This document shows, one piece after another, positions 23,558 to 32,814 of a stretch of 64,000 nucleotides of DNA (positions are counted from its first letter, which is position 1; each line of letters starts with the position of its first letter). Both the position numbers and the translations under genes were made by a program. Origin of the DNA: Streptomyces sp. SAI-135 (lineage in GTDB: Bacteria > Actinomycetota > Actinomycetes > Streptomycetales > Streptomycetaceae); NCBI RefSeq assembly GCF_029893805.1, contig NZ_JARXYP010000002.1:2852001-2916000 (forward strand). The letters run 5' to 3'. Under the pieces are notes generated by a model. It did no database searches, was not told the origin of the DNA, and worked only from the letters and a program-made list of their open reading frames with translations.

Positions 23558-25269
23558 GCCGTCACCTCGGTGGGCTCGGGGCTCGCGGCGGCCGCGTCGG
23601 CGGGCCGGGAGTGCTTGGGCAGGGTCAGGAAGCCGGCGGCGGCGATCACCAGGATGCCGGCGTCCAGCAGCAGGACGGTACGGAACGCGGAGGAGTAACT
23701 GACCGAGTCGGCGCGGGCGATGGCCCCGCCGAAGGCGCCGGCGACCTTCGGGTCCTCCTTGCGGCAGACGGCCGGGACCTCGCTCGGGTCGACCGAGTCG
23801 GCGCGCTCGCGCACGCAGGTGCGGAAGTCGGCGAGCAGTTGGTCCTCGGAGCCGACCGCGGCACTGCTGAGGGCGGACTTCAGTGCCGGGGCCGCCTCGT
23901 CGGCGGCGTCACCCGACGCGTTCGCGACCTGGGCGAAGAAGACCACGCCGGTCAGCGCGACACCGAGGGCCATGCCGAGCTGCTGGACGGTGTTCAGCAG
24001 GCCGGAGGCGTTGCCCGCCTGTTCGCCGGGGACCTGGCCGAGCAGCAGGTCCAGGGTCGGCGCGACGATCAGGCCGAAGCCGACGCCGGAGACGATGTGC
24101 ACCGGGATGATCTGCCAGGACGCGAGGCTGTGGCCGTAGTGGGCGACCAGGACGGCGAAGGCGACGAAGCCGATCGCGTTGACGATGCCGCCGGCCACCA
24201 GGACGTTGCGGCCGAACTTGGGGACGAGCTTGTCGGGGGCGTTGCCCGCGCCGATGCCCACGCCGATGGCGAAGGTGGCGGCGGTCAGGCCGGCGTGCAT
24301 GGGCGTCCAGCCGAGGCCCTGCTGGAGGAAGAGCGTCCAGACGAAGAAGAACCCGCCGACCGCGATCCAGAACAGGAACCACACCGCCATGCCGATGGAG
24401 AACGAGCGGGAGCGGAACACCCCGAACTCGACGAGCGCGGAGCCGACCTTGGCGAAGCGGCGCTTCTCGTAGGCGAGGAAGACCGCGAGCAGCACCAGGG
24501 CGCCGGCGAGCATGCCGAAGGTCCAGGCGGGCCAGCCGAGGCGGCGGCCCTCGGTGAGCGGGTAGACGAGCAGCGCCACGGCGGCGAGGGCCAGCGGCAT
24601 GCCGAGCAGGTCGAGCTTGGGGCGCTGCGGGGCGCGGGACTCGCGGATCACCAGGGCGCCGGCGATCAGGGCCGCGATCCCGACCGGGACGTTGACCAGG
24701 AAGATCGGGCGCCATTCCCAGCCGAAGAGGTCCCACTGCACGACCACGCCGCCGAGGGCGAGGCCGAACACCGCGGAGGAGCCGGTGACCGCGCCGAAGA
24801 TCGCGACCGCCTTGCCGCGCTCGCCCGGCGGGAAGACCACGTGCAGGATCGCCAGGATCTGGGTGACCATCAGGCCGGCCGCGGCGCCCTGGACGAACCG
24901 GGAGGCGATCAGCATCCCCGGGTTGACGGCGACCCCGCACAGCAGCGAGGCGACGGTGAAGGCGGCCATGCCGACCAGGAAGACGCGCTTGCGTCCGAAG
25001 ATGTCGCCGAGCCTGCCGCTGAGGATCAGCAGGGCTGCGAAGGACAGTACGTACGCCGCGATGACCCACTCGATCTGGGCGTAGTCGGCGTGCAGGTCGC
25101 GCTGGATGCTCGGGACGGTGACGTTGACGATCGTCGTGTCGACCAGGTCCATGAATCCGGCGATCAGGACGACGGCGAAGGCCAGGCGGCGCTTCGGGTC
25201 GGGTGCGGTGCCACCCGCGGCTTCCTGCGGCGGGGCGGCGGGAGCGGATGCGGAGATGTCTTGGGTCAC
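23554..25269 (-). CDS. DHA2-family 14-TM MFS exporter
   Basis: A 571-residue exporter of the EmrB/QacA type with about fourteen hydrophobic segments. It has the DHA2 early motif FMDLVDTTIVNVTVPSI, motif A-like GRLGDIFGRKRVFL, and GSSAVFGLALGGVV near segment 5. A long extracytoplasmic loop before the last segment carries two cysteines (FRTCV and PAVCRK). I chose the GTG at 25269 because a promoter (TTGAGG, 17 bp, CATACT) ends 6 bases before it, giving a leaderless transcript. It is divergent from a MarR gene that likely represses it. It may export the product of the adjacent polyketide cluster. Confidence 0.9.
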   Translation of the reverse strand: MTQDISASAPAAPPQEAAGGTAPDPKRRLAFAVVLIAGFMDLVDTTIVNVTVPSIQRDLHADYAQIEWVIAAYVLSFAALLILSGRLGDIFGRKRVFLVGMAAFTVASLLCGVAVNPGMLIASRFVQGAAAGLMVTQILAILHVVFPPGERGKAVAIFGAVTGSSAVFGLALGGVVVQWDLFGWEWRPIFLVNVPVGIAALIAGALVIRESRAPQRPKLDLLGMPLALAAVALLVYPLTEGRRLGWPAWTFGMLAGALVLLAVFLAYEKRRFAKVGSALVEFGVFRSRSFSIGMAVWFLFWIAVGGFFFVWTLFLQQGLGWTPMHAGLTAATFAIGVGIGAGNAPDKLVPKFGRNVLVAGGIVNAIGFVAFAVLVAHYGHSLASWQIIPVHIVSGVGFGLIVAPTLDLLLGQVPGEQAGNASGLLNTVQQLGMALGVALTGVVFFAQVANASGDAADEAAPALKSALSSAAVGSEDQLLADFRTCVRERADSVDPSEVPAVCRKEDPKVAGAFGGAIARADSVSYSSAFRTVLLLDAGILVIAAAGFLTLPKHSRPADAAAASPEPTEVTA

Positions 25270-25275
25270 GGAACA

Positions 25276-25323
25276 AGTATGCACTTCCAGTGACTATCCC
25301 TCAAGGTGATAATTCTTCGGAGG
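25276..25323. promoter_or_regulatory. divergent marR/exporter promoter and operator
   Basis: On the minus strand TTGAGG, a 17-bp spacer and CATACT drive the exporter. On the plus strand GATAAT (25308-25313) and GGAGG (25319-25323) serve marR. The stretch between them has imperfect mirrored halves (TATCCCTC and GGAGGTATC), a plausible MarR site covering both promoters. Confidence 0.5.
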
Positions 25324-25327
25324 TATC

Positions 25328-25825
25328 ATGGCGGGCGTGAGTACCCCATCGCTGTTCGACCACCCCGCCTGCGTGATGACCCACCTCAGCGCCCATGTGC
25401 AGGAGCAGCTCGTCGACGTGCTCGCGCCCCTGGGCATCCACCCCCGCCAGTTCGGCCTGCTCGACCTGCTGATCGGCAAGGACGGGCTCAGCCAGCACCA
25501 GCTCGCCGGGCCGTTGAACGTGCACCGCAACGTGATGGTCGGCCTGGTCGACGAGATGGAGCGGCGCGGTCTGGTGGAGCGCCGCCGCCACCCCACCGAC
25601 CGCCGCGCCCACGCCGTCCACGTGCTCCCGGCCGGCCGTGAGCTGCACACCGAGGCCGAGTCGCTCATCAGCGGTTTCGAGGCCCGGCTGCTCGGCGGAC
25701 TGGAGCCGGAGGAGGCGCGGATCTTCGTCACCCTGCTCAAGCGGGTCTTCGTCCAGGCCGGACTCGCCGGCGACCTGCACCCCGGCCTCCTCACGTCCGA
25801 GGGCGCGCTCGCCGAGAGCCGCTGA
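25328..25825 (+). CDS. MarR-family transcriptional regulator
   Basis: A 165-residue winged helix-turn-helix regulator. The DNA-binding part is LSQHQLAGPLNVHRNVMVGLVDEMERRGLVER, followed by the wing RRHPTDRRAHAV with the conserved DxR. It is divergent from the DHA2 exporter, the common MarR-exporter arrangement in which a phenolic ligand releases repression. The polyketide cluster starts right after it, so a cluster product is a plausible ligand (inference). Confidence 0.93.
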   Translation: MAGVSTPSLFDHPACVMTHLSAHVQEQLVDVLAPLGIHPRQFGLLDLLIGKDGLSQHQLAGPLNVHRNVMVGLVDEMERRGLVERRRHPTDRRAHAVHVLPAGRELHTEAESLISGFEARLLGGLEPEEARIFVTLLKRVFVQAGLAGDLHPGLLTSEGALAESR

Positions 25826-25863
25826 CCAGACCGGTTCCGTACGAGGCGGGCCCCGGCGCACGC

Positions 25864-25904
25864 CGAGGGCCTGCCCGTCGGCGGTCCCGGCGGGCAGGCC
25901 CTCG
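25864..25904. terminator. bidirectional terminator at left edge of PKS cluster
   Basis: CGAGGGCCTGCCCG (25864-25877) pairs perfectly with CGGGCAGGCCCTCG (25891-25904) across a 13-base loop, between convergent marR and the last gene of the KS operon. Confidence 0.87.
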
Positions 25905-25917
25905 TGAGCCGGTCCGG

Positions 25918-27072
25918 TCAGCCTCGGCCGGCCAGCCGGTCCGCGACCAGGTCGGCGGTGCGCAGGGTGTAGGAGTCGATCAGGTTGAGGCTGGTGTGCG
26001 CCTCCCTGGGGTGCACCTCCAGCGCGTGCCGGCCCGACCAGGCCCGGTCGAGGTCGTAGAGCCCCTCGATCGGGAAGATGTCGTCCAGCGCGCCGCCGAC
26101 GCTCAGCACCTCGGTGGCCGGTGCCGGGCCGGGCTCGATCGCCAGCTCGTCGAAGCGCGGTTGCAGGTCGGCGCCCGGCTCCGCTCCGAAGGCGAACCGG
26201 AAGTTGTCCTTCAGCCGGCGCGGCAGGCCGTCGAACTTGGCGATCACCGGCCCGCCGCCGAAGTTGACGACGCACCGGAAGTGCTCACCGAGCCCCCGGG
26301 CCACCCGCAGCGCCAGATAGCCGCCGAAGCTGATGCCCGCGAACGCCAGCCGGCCGGTGTCGATCCCCGGCTCGGCGCGCAGCCCCTCCAGCAGTTCGGC
26401 GACCACCGGCTCCATCTCCGCCCGTACCGGGGTGCGGCCCAGCCGCAGGCCCTGGCCCGGGCCCTCGAAGAGCACCGCGGCGATCCCGCGTTCGAGGTAG
26501 GCCTCGGCCAGCGCCACCATCTCGACCTCGGTGGCGGAGTCCAGGCCGTTGGAGAGCACCACCGCGGGCAGCGGCTCGCCCGACGCGCGCATCGCCTCGG
26601 TGCGCAGCACCCAGTAGCCCGCTCCGGTGCCGGGCAGCGACTCCTCGGTGACATCGAGGCCGGTGCCCGGCAGGCTGCCGAGGAAGCAGTCCCGGATGCG
26701 CTGCCGCAGCCGCTGTTTGACTTCCCGGTCGTCGAAGTACTGGAACTCCGCCCAGTGGTAGGCCGCCGCGGCCGCGCGCAGCGCGCGGCCGCGCCCGGCC
26801 TGCGTGCCGGACGCCTCGGCGAGGGCGACCCAGCCCTCGGCCTGGCTCGTCCAGCGCTCGCGCCACAGGTCCCAGAACCCGGCGGAGGCCAGGTCCAGGT
26901 CGTCGGCGGGGAAGCCGTCCAGCGCCGCCGCGATGTCGCCCCAGTGCACCTGCGGGGCGTAGCGCGCGTTGAGGAACATCAGCCGCGGGAAGAGGTAGCC
27001 GAGCGCGCGGTACATGTGCTCGGGCACCCGCAGGCGCTCCGTGGTCTCCCTCGCCTCCGTGGGCTCATTCAT
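25918..27072 (-). CDS. FrsA-like alpha/beta hydrolase
   Basis: A 384-residue hydrolase with an N-terminal helical cap region (about residues 1-140) and an alpha/beta core. The nucleophile elbow is AGISFGGYLA near residue 250, a likely acid is in ALDDIFPIEG near 332, and the likely His is in REAHTSLN near 357, so the triad looks intact. It is the last gene of the KS operon, and its start overlaps the end of the acyl-CoA ligase gene by 8 bases. It could release, transfer or hydrolyse a thioester or ester in polyketide tailoring. The exact role is unknown. Confidence 0.82.
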   Translation of the reverse strand: MNEPTEARETTERLRVPEHMYRALGYLFPRLMFLNARYAPQVHWGDIAAALDGFPADDLDLASAGFWDLWRERWTSQAEGWVALAEASGTQAGRGRALRAAAAAYHWAEFQYFDDREVKQRLRQRIRDCFLGSLPGTGLDVTEESLPGTGAGYWVLRTEAMRASGEPLPAVVLSNGLDSATEVEMVALAEAYLERGIAAVLFEGPGQGLRLGRTPVRAEMEPVVAELLEGLRAEPGIDTGRLAFAGISFGGYLALRVARGLGEHFRCVVNFGGGPVIAKFDGLPRRLKDNFRFAFGAEPGADLQPRFDELAIEPGPAPATEVLSVGGALDDIFPIEGLYDLDRAWSGRHALEVHPREAHTSLNLIDSYTLRTADLVADRLAGRG

Positions 27073-28612
27073 CGGGGCCGCCCCTCAGCAGCACGACCCG
27101 GGCCGGGTCGACGGCCGCGGCCACCTCGCCGCGCATGATCTTGCCGTTGGCGCTGCGGGGGAACGGCTCCGCGGTGGCCCAGATCCGGTCGGGCCACTTC
27201 TCCGGGGCCAGCGCGTGGCGCAGTTCGGCGGTGACCAGATCGCGCAGTTCCTTCTCGCCCCGCTCACCGACCGGGCCGCACAGACAGGCGACCGGCAGCT
27301 CGTGCGGGCCGTCCGGATTGGGCAGTCCGACCAGCACCACCTCGTCCGCCCCCGGGGTGCCCGCGAGCACCGCCTCGGTCTCCTCGGGGTAGATGCGGTG
27401 GCCGTTCTCGCTGAGCAGCACCCCGGCGAGCCGGCCCTTGAGGACCAGGTCGCCGTCCGGGCTCCACTCGGCGAGGTCTCCGGTGCGCAGCCACTCGCCG
27501 ACCGGCTGGATCACTCCGGTGGCGACGTCCACGTAGCCCTCCATCACCGACTCGCCGCGGACGCAGATCTCGCCGACTCCGTCCGGGTGGCCGGCCACCG
27601 GCTCCAGACGCACCTGAAGGGAGTCGTCGGGCCGGCCGATGCAGTAGACGTGCTTGAGAGGGCGCTCCTCGGCGTGGCCCTGCTCGTCCAGGAAGCAGAA
27701 CGGGCCGTACGTCTCGGTCAGCCCGTAGCCCTGGATCCAGTCGCAGCGCGCCAGTTCGCGGCCCTGTTCGAGCACCGCCCGGGGCACGGCGGCGCCGCCG
27801 TAGGAGACCACGCGCAGGCAGGACAGGTCGTGCTCGCCGGTGGCCGCGGCGGCCACGAACTGCTTGAGCGCCACCGGGCGCAGCGCCAGGTGGGTGCCCC
27901 GGTGGCGGGCCACCTGGGCGGGCCACTGCGCGGGGTCCGGGGTCTCCGGAAAGACCACGGTGGCGTCGTGCAGCAGCGCGCCGAAGGAGTTGATCACACC
28001 GGTGGTGTTGTTCATCAGTCCGGTCATGAAGATCCGGGCGGTCGGGCCGTAGCCCATGGTCCGGGTGACCCAGCCGATCCTGGTGACGATGTGCGCCTCG
28101 TTGATGCTGATCGCCTTCGGCTTGCCGGTGGTGCCGCTGGTGAACAGCACCAGGAAGTGCTCCACCGGCTCGGGGTGGCGCACCTCCACCTCCGCGTCGG
28201 GCGCCTCGCCGGCGGGGAACGGCAGCTCCACCACGGTCGCGCAGCGCTCGCGCAGCACGTCCAGTCCGGCCCTGTCGCGCTTGAAGTGCAGCACCACGTC
28301 GGGCTCGGCGGCCTCCGCGATCGACAGCCACTCGGGCAGCGCCGCCGTCTGCAGGCCGTACGGCATCAGCAGGTGCAGTCCGAGCGAGCTGGCCGCGGCG
28401 AGGAGGAACACCGCCTCCGGTCCGTGGTCGAGCAGGGCCAGCACCCGCCGGCCCGGGGCCAGGCCGCGGTCGAGGAGGGCGGCCTGGGTGCGGGCCACCT
28501 CGTTGCGGACCTGGCGCCGGGTCAGCGAGCGGCCGCCCGCGACCATGCACACCCGGTCGGCCTCGGCGTCCGGCGACAGCGCGAGGCCGACCAGCTTCGG
28601 CGTCGGGGTCAT
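27065..28612 (-). CDS. acyl-CoA/aryl-CoA ligase (AMP-binding)
   Basis: A 515-residue adenylate-forming enzyme. The core motifs are FTSGTTGKPKA near residue 157, GYGLTETYGP near 294, WLRTGDLAEW, and the C-terminal catalytic lysine in SANGKIMRGEV near 495. It activates a carboxylic acid as acyl-AMP and then as a thioester. In this operon it may supply a non-acetate starter, activate a carboxylated polyketide, or prepare an acyl side group. It overlaps the aromatase/cyclase gene (ATGA, 4 bases) and the hydrolase gene (8 bases), so all are translationally coupled. Confidence 0.88.
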   Translation of the reverse strand: MTPTPKLVGLALSPDAEADRVCMVAGGRSLTRRQVRNEVARTQAALLDRGLAPGRRVLALLDHGPEAVFLLAAASSLGLHLLMPYGLQTAALPEWLSIAEAAEPDVVLHFKRDRAGLDVLRERCATVVELPFPAGEAPDAEVEVRHPEPVEHFLVLFTSGTTGKPKAISINEAHIVTRIGWVTRTMGYGPTARIFMTGLMNNTTGVINSFGALLHDATVVFPETPDPAQWPAQVARHRGTHLALRPVALKQFVAAAATGEHDLSCLRVVSYGGAAVPRAVLEQGRELARCDWIQGYGLTETYGPFCFLDEQGHAEERPLKHVYCIGRPDDSLQVRLEPVAGHPDGVGEICVRGESVMEGYVDVATGVIQPVGEWLRTGDLAEWSPDGDLVLKGRLAGVLLSENGHRIYPEETEAVLAGTPGADEVVLVGLPNPDGPHELPVACLCGPVGERGEKELRDLVTAELRHALAPEKWPDRIWATAEPFPRSANGKIMRGEVAAAVDPARVVLLRGGPDE

Positions 28613-29562
28613 GGGCGCCGCACCACCGATGCCGCGTACGCGCAGGCCGCCCCCATGGTGGCGCGGCTGTTGGCGCCCAGGGTGTCGCGGACGTGGGCGC
28701 ACGCCTGGTCGACGGTGGTGCCCGCGCCCAGCACCCGTTCCACGGCGGCCGGGTCGAGCGCCACGGTGTGGTGGGAGACGATCGCGGTGCCGCCGGCCGA
28801 CTTCTCGAACTCCCAGCGGCCGCTGTGCCCGGACAGCAGGGCGGGCAGCACGGTCTGCTTGTAGGAGATCGACTCGCCCGGCACGCACAGCCGGACCGAG
28901 GCGGTGGTGTGGGTGCGGCCGTCGGCGGTGACGGTGTCCATCTCCATGTGCTGCACTCCCGCCGGGTCCTCGGTGAGGTCGACCCGGCCGACGTGCGGCA
29001 GCCGCTCGGGCCACAGGTCCGACCGGTGCACGAAGTCGTAGACGTCGGCCGGGTCCACGCCGGGCTCCTCCATCCGGTCGGAGAAGGAGAGAACCAACTG
29101 CTCCGGCGGGTACGGGAGTTCGGCGAACTCGCCGATGGCGGCCAGCTCCTGGACGCTGTTGCGGTCCACCGCCTGCGCGATCCACTCCAGCGCCCGGGGG
29201 TCGTCGTCCACGGCGGTGAAGGCGTGGGTCAGCACGATCCGGGTCCGGCCGTCCTCGGCCGGGTGGAAGGACCAGTCACCGGACATCGAGGCGACCGGCG
29301 CGGTGGAGCGGTCCTGCCGGAAGGAGATCCGCAGGTTCCGCGGGTCCAGGGTGCGGCGGGAGGTCCAGGTCGCCACCGTGCCGTTGGTCCGCGCCCACAG
29401 CTCGATCCGCTCCTCGGCGCTGTGCCGCTCGATCTGCCGTGCCCGGAGGCACGGCCCGAGCAGCACCGGCCACCGGCTCACGTCCGCGACCAGCGCGTAC
29501 AGCCGGTCGGCTGGGGCGCGCACCAACCGGCTGTGCTCCATCTCTCGGGTGAGCGGACTCAT
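28609..29562 (-). CDS. didomain aromatase/cyclase (ActVII type)
   Basis: A 317-residue protein made of two START/Bet v1-like domains (about residues 5-150 and 165-310), the architecture of ActVII-type first-ring aromatase/cyclases. It would dehydrate and aromatise the C7-C12 ring of the C9-reduced polyketide after the ketoreductase. Typical features include the N-terminal EHSRLVRAPADRLYALVADVSRWP and second-domain VYDFVHRSDLWPERLPHVGRV. It overlaps the ACP and ligase genes by 4 bases each. The mono-domain reducing/non-reducing alternatives do not fit the length. Confidence 0.9.
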   Translation of the reverse strand: MSPLTREMEHSRLVRAPADRLYALVADVSRWPVLLGPCLRARQIERHSAEERIELWARTNGTVATWTSRRTLDPRNLRISFRQDRSTAPVASMSGDWSFHPAEDGRTRIVLTHAFTAVDDDPRALEWIAQAVDRNSVQELAAIGEFAELPYPPEQLVLSFSDRMEEPGVDPADVYDFVHRSDLWPERLPHVGRVDLTEDPAGVQHMEMDTVTADGRTHTTASVRLCVPGESISYKQTVLPALLSGHSGRWEFEKSAGGTAIVSHHTVALDPAAVERVLGAGTTVDQACAHVRDTLGANSRATMGAACAYAASVVRRP

Positions 29563-29816
29563 GCGGCCGCGGCCTCCTTCGCGGAGCGCACCAGCTCGGC
29601 CAGGTCACGCGGCGTGCGGGCTTCGAAGAGCAGCTCGTCGGGCACCGACACACCGAACTCGCGCTCGATCGCGGAGGCGGTCTCCATCAGGGCCAGCGAC
29701 TCGTAGCCGAGCTCGTCGAAGGAGGTGTCGGCGAAGTCGGCCTCGGCGGCCCCGGACTCGGGGGCGCCCGCGCTGGCGATGATGATACGGCGGATCTCGT
29801 CCACGGTGATGTTCAC
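29559..29816 (-). CDS. acyl carrier protein
   Basis: An 85-residue carrier protein. The phosphopantetheine site is Ser40 in FDELGYESLALM, in the usual helix 2 context. The GTG at 29816 follows GAGGAGAC and gives the standard length. It carries the growing polyketide for the KS-alpha/KS-beta pair 10 bases upstream. No phosphopantetheinyl transferase or malonyl transferase is seen in the window, so these are presumably shared from elsewhere. Confidence 0.95.
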   Translation of the reverse strand: MNITVDEIRRIIIASAGAPESGAAEADFADTSFDELGYESLALMETASAIEREFGVSVPDELLFEARTPRDLAELVRSAKEAAAA

Positions 29817-29826
29817 AACTGTCTCC

Positions 29827-31068
29827 TCAGGAAAGGTTGTTGGTGGCGTCGGCGTCCCAGGCACGGACGACGACGGCCGAGTTGAAGCCCCACAGACCGC
29901 GGGCGACCACGAGTGCGGTGCGCACGTCCGTCTCCCGGGCCCGGTCGCGGACCAGGTCGATGCCGTACTCGGCGGGCACCTCGCGGGTGCCGGGGGTCGG
30001 CGGGATCACGCCGTCGCGGATCGACAGCAGCGCGGTGGCTACGTCCAGCGAGCCGCCGCCCGCGTAGGTGCGGCCGGACCCGGCCTTCGGCGCCGTCACC
30101 GGCACCGCGCCGGCGCCGAACACCTCGCCCAGCGCGGCCGCCTCCGCCCGGTCGAGCTCGGGCACACCGACGGCGTCGGCGAAGACCACGTCGACCTCGG
30201 CGGCCGTCACCCCGGCGTCGGCGAGTGCCGCCTCGACGGTGCGGCGCAGCGCCGGGGGCCGGCCGGAGCCGGGAGCCGGGTCGAAGCCGCTGGCGTAGCC
30301 GGCGATCTCGCCCAGGATGTCCGGGGCGCCGCGGCGCAGGGCCGCATCGGCGTCCTCCACCACCAGCAGCGCGCCGCCCTCGCCGGGGACATAGCCGCCG
30401 GCGTCCCGGTCGAAGGGCAGGTAGGCGCGGTCCGGATCGGTGCCGGTGCACAGCCGGCCGCCCGCGATCTGTGAGGCCCAGCCCCACGGGTCGAGCGCGG
30501 AGTCCACGCCTCCCGCGACCACCAGCGGGGTGCCGCGGCGCACCGTGCGCCGGGCGTGGCCGAGGGCGTCCAGGCCGCCGGCCTGCTCGGTGACCAGGGC
30601 GCTGGAAGGGCCGCGCATGCCGTGCCGGATGGAGATCTGACCGGCGTTCACCGCGTAGAACCAGGCGAAGGACTCGTAGACGCTGACCGTCTGCGGGCCC
30701 TCGGTCCACAGTTTGTGGAACTCGCGGTGGGTGAACTCGAAACCGCCGAGCGCGTTGGCGGTGACCACGCCCATGTCGTAGTCGACCAGGCTGGCCGGGT
30801 CGACCTTGGCGTCCTCCAGTGCCCAGCCGGCCGCGACCAGCGCGTACCGGGTGGAGACGTCGGTCTGCGGCAGCAGCCGGTCCGGCAGGTGGTCGGCGGC
30901 GTCGAACCCGCGGATCTCACCGGCCAGTTTCGCCGGGTACTTCGCCACGTCGAACCGGGTGAGCTCACCGAGCCCGTGCCGGCCCTGCCGGGTGGCGGCC
31001 CAGTACTCCTCGGTACCGAGGCCGTTGGCGGCGAGCGCGCCGATCCCGGTGACTACGGTCCTGGTCAT
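29827..31068 (-). CDS. ketosynthase beta / chain length factor
   Basis: A 413-residue KS-like subunit without the active-site Cys. The position reads Gln162 in VTEQAGGLDALG, as in chain length factors. The helix that gates the tunnel is GGFEFTHREFHKLW. Aligned by eye to the actinorhodin CLF, its Phe110, Thr113 and Phe117 equal the F/T/F set (109, 112, 116) that limits the chain to eight acetate units. It is translationally coupled to KS-alpha (ATGA overlap). An octaketide product is therefore predicted. Confidence 0.95.
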   Translation of the reverse strand: MTRTVVTGIGALAANGLGTEEYWAATRQGRHGLGELTRFDVAKYPAKLAGEIRGFDAADHLPDRLLPQTDVSTRYALVAAGWALEDAKVDPASLVDYDMGVVTANALGGFEFTHREFHKLWTEGPQTVSVYESFAWFYAVNAGQISIRHGMRGPSSALVTEQAGGLDALGHARRTVRRGTPLVVAGGVDSALDPWGWASQIAGGRLCTGTDPDRAYLPFDRDAGGYVPGEGGALLVVEDADAALRRGAPDILGEIAGYASGFDPAPGSGRPPALRRTVEAALADAGVTAAEVDVVFADAVGVPELDRAEAAALGEVFGAGAVPVTAPKAGSGRTYAGGGSLDVATALLSIRDGVIPPTPGTREVPAEYGIDLVRDRARETDVRTALVVARGLWGFNSAVVVRAWDADATNNLS

Positions 31069-32336
31069 TCCCTCTCCCCCGTCGGACGCCGCAACACCAT
31101 CGCGGTCTGGAAGCCGCCGAATCCGCTGCCGACCGTCAGCACGGTCCGCACGTCCCGTTCCCGGGCGGTCAGCGGCACGTAGTCGAGGTCGCACTCCGGG
31201 TCGGGCTCGTGCAGGTTGGCGGTGGGCGGTACGACGCCGTTCTTGATGGCGAGCGCGCAGGCGGCGATCTCCACCGAGCCGATGGCGCCCAGCGAGTGGC
31301 CGACCATCGACTTGATCGAGCTGACCGGCGTCCGGTACGCGTGGTCGCCGAGGGCGCGCTTGACGGCGGCGGTCTCGTGCCGGTCGTTCTGCTTGGTGCC
31401 GGAGCCGTGGGCGTTGATGTAGTCCACGTCGGTCGGGTCGACACGGGCCTGGTCCAGGGCGACCCGGATCGCCTCGGCCATCTCCCGGCCGTCGGGCTTG
31501 AGGCCGGTCATGTGGTACGCGTTGCAGCGGGTGCCGTAACCGGTGACCTCGGCGTAGATCGGGGCACCCCGGCGCCGCGCCGACTCCAGCGTCTCCAGTA
31601 CGAAGACCGCGGCGCCCTCCGCGAGCACGAACCCGGTGCGGGAACGGTCGAACGGGCGGGAGGCGGTCTCCGGTTCGTCGTTGCGGGCGGTGGTCGCCTT
31701 GATCGCGTCGAAGCAGGCCACCACGATCGGGGTGATCGGGGTGTCGGTGGCGCCCGCCACGATCACGTCGGCCGAGCCCTCCTGGATCAGCTGGAGGGCG
31801 TGCCCGACCGCGTCCAGGCCGGAGGTGCAGCCGTTGGAGACCAGCGACACCGGTCCCTCCGCGCCGACCTTCCACGCCACCTCGGCCGGCATCACGCTCG
31901 GCGCGAGGTAGTCGAACATGTGCGGCGACAGCCACTCGTCGCTGTCCACCAGCCAGTTGCGGCCGGAGTCGGACAGCACCAGGTACTCACGCTCCAGGCT
32001 GGTCGCGGCGGCCACCGCGCTGCCCAGCGTGACGCCGATGCGCGCGGGATCGATGCCCGCGAAGTCCAGGCCGCTGTCCTGCACGGCCTCCTGGGCGCAG
32101 ACCACGGCGAACTGGGTGGCGCGGTCCATGCGGCGGATCTCCCGCCCGCTCAGCCCCTCCCACACCGGGTCGAAGTCCGCCTCGCCGGCGATCTGCGACC
32201 GGTACGGCGACGGATCGAAGAAGCTGATCCGCCGGGTCGCGGTACGGCCCGCGGTGAGCAGGTCCCAGAACTCCTTGGTGCCCCGGCCTCCCGGGGCGCG
32301 TACGCCGATGCCGGTGATGACCACTCGTCGGCTCAT
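31065..32336 (-). CDS. ketosynthase alpha of type II PKS
   Basis: A 423-residue ketosynthase. The catalytic residues are Cys170 in SNGCTSGLDAVG, His in INAHGSGTKQNDRHE, and Lys/His in SSIKSMVGHSLGAIGS. The N-terminus RRVVITGIGVRAPGG and the run SFFDPSPYRSQ are nearly those of the actinorhodin KS. It condenses malonyl extender units with its KS-beta partner. The ATG at 32336 is preceded by an adjoining GTG (32339). It is second in an operon that begins with the NTF2-like gene. Confidence 0.96.
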   Translation of the reverse strand: MSRRVVITGIGVRAPGGRGTKEFWDLLTAGRTATRRISFFDPSPYRSQIAGEADFDPVWEGLSGREIRRMDRATQFAVVCAQEAVQDSGLDFAGIDPARIGVTLGSAVAAATSLEREYLVLSDSGRNWLVDSDEWLSPHMFDYLAPSVMPAEVAWKVGAEGPVSLVSNGCTSGLDAVGHALQLIQEGSADVIVAGATDTPITPIVVACFDAIKATTARNDEPETASRPFDRSRTGFVLAEGAAVFVLETLESARRRGAPIYAEVTGYGTRCNAYHMTGLKPDGREMAEAIRVALDQARVDPTDVDYINAHGSGTKQNDRHETAAVKRALGDHAYRTPVSSIKSMVGHSLGAIGSVEIAACALAIKNGVVPPTANLHEPDPECDLDYVPLTARERDVRTVLTVGSGFGGFQTAMVLRRPTGERE

Positions 32337-32351
32337 CACAACCCCCTCTCT

Positions 32352-32777
32352 CTAGAAACCGTCGTGGTCGACGAGCCGCTCCTGGTTGCGCAGCCGTCCG
32401 TCCTCGCGGACCAGGACATCGCGCACCACACAGCTGCGGACCATCTCGGGACCGTCGCCGGGGCGGGTGGTGAGCACCAGCGCGTAGCAGGTGCTGCGGA
32501 GCCGGCCCGGTGCCGACTGCTCGACGTCGACCATCGTGAACAGGTGGCGCCGCTGCTGCGGGTCGGCCGTGAGCCGCTCGCGCACCTCGTGGAGGTCGGA
32601 CAGGATGCCGGCCCGGGTGCGCGCGGGCTCCCGGCCGGGCGTGTGGCCGAAGACGGCGTCATCCGTGAACGTGTCGGCGTACTCCTCCACCTTGCCCGCG
32701 TCCAGCGCCTGCATCTGGCGCGCGTAGTACTGAAGAACCTCTGCGTACAACTCGGCGCTGACGCCGGTCGACTCCAT
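32352..32777 (-). CDS. SnoaL/NTF2-like protein leading the KS operon
   Basis: A 141-residue NTF2-fold protein with the pattern VLQYYARQMQALDAGKVEEYADTF followed by TDDAVFGHTPG, a type often found beside type II KS genes. Possible roles are cyclase, hydroxylase or accessory protein; catalytic residues cannot be assigned. I chose the ATG at 32777 because AAGGAG and GAGGAG stand before it; a GTG at 32795 is possible. A SARP-type promoter lies 38-80 bases upstream, so this gene is the first of the seven-gene operon ending at the alpha/beta hydrolase. Confidence 0.82.
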   Translation of the reverse strand: MESTGVSAELYAEVLQYYARQMQALDAGKVEEYADTFTDDAVFGHTPGREPARTRAGILSDLHEVRERLTADPQQRRHLFTMVDVEQSAPGRLRSTCYALVLTTRPGDGPEMVRSCVVRDVLVREDGRLRNQERLVDHDGF

Positions 32778-32814
32778 CTCCTCGAACTCCTTCACGCGAC
32801 CGTTGATTGCGCCC

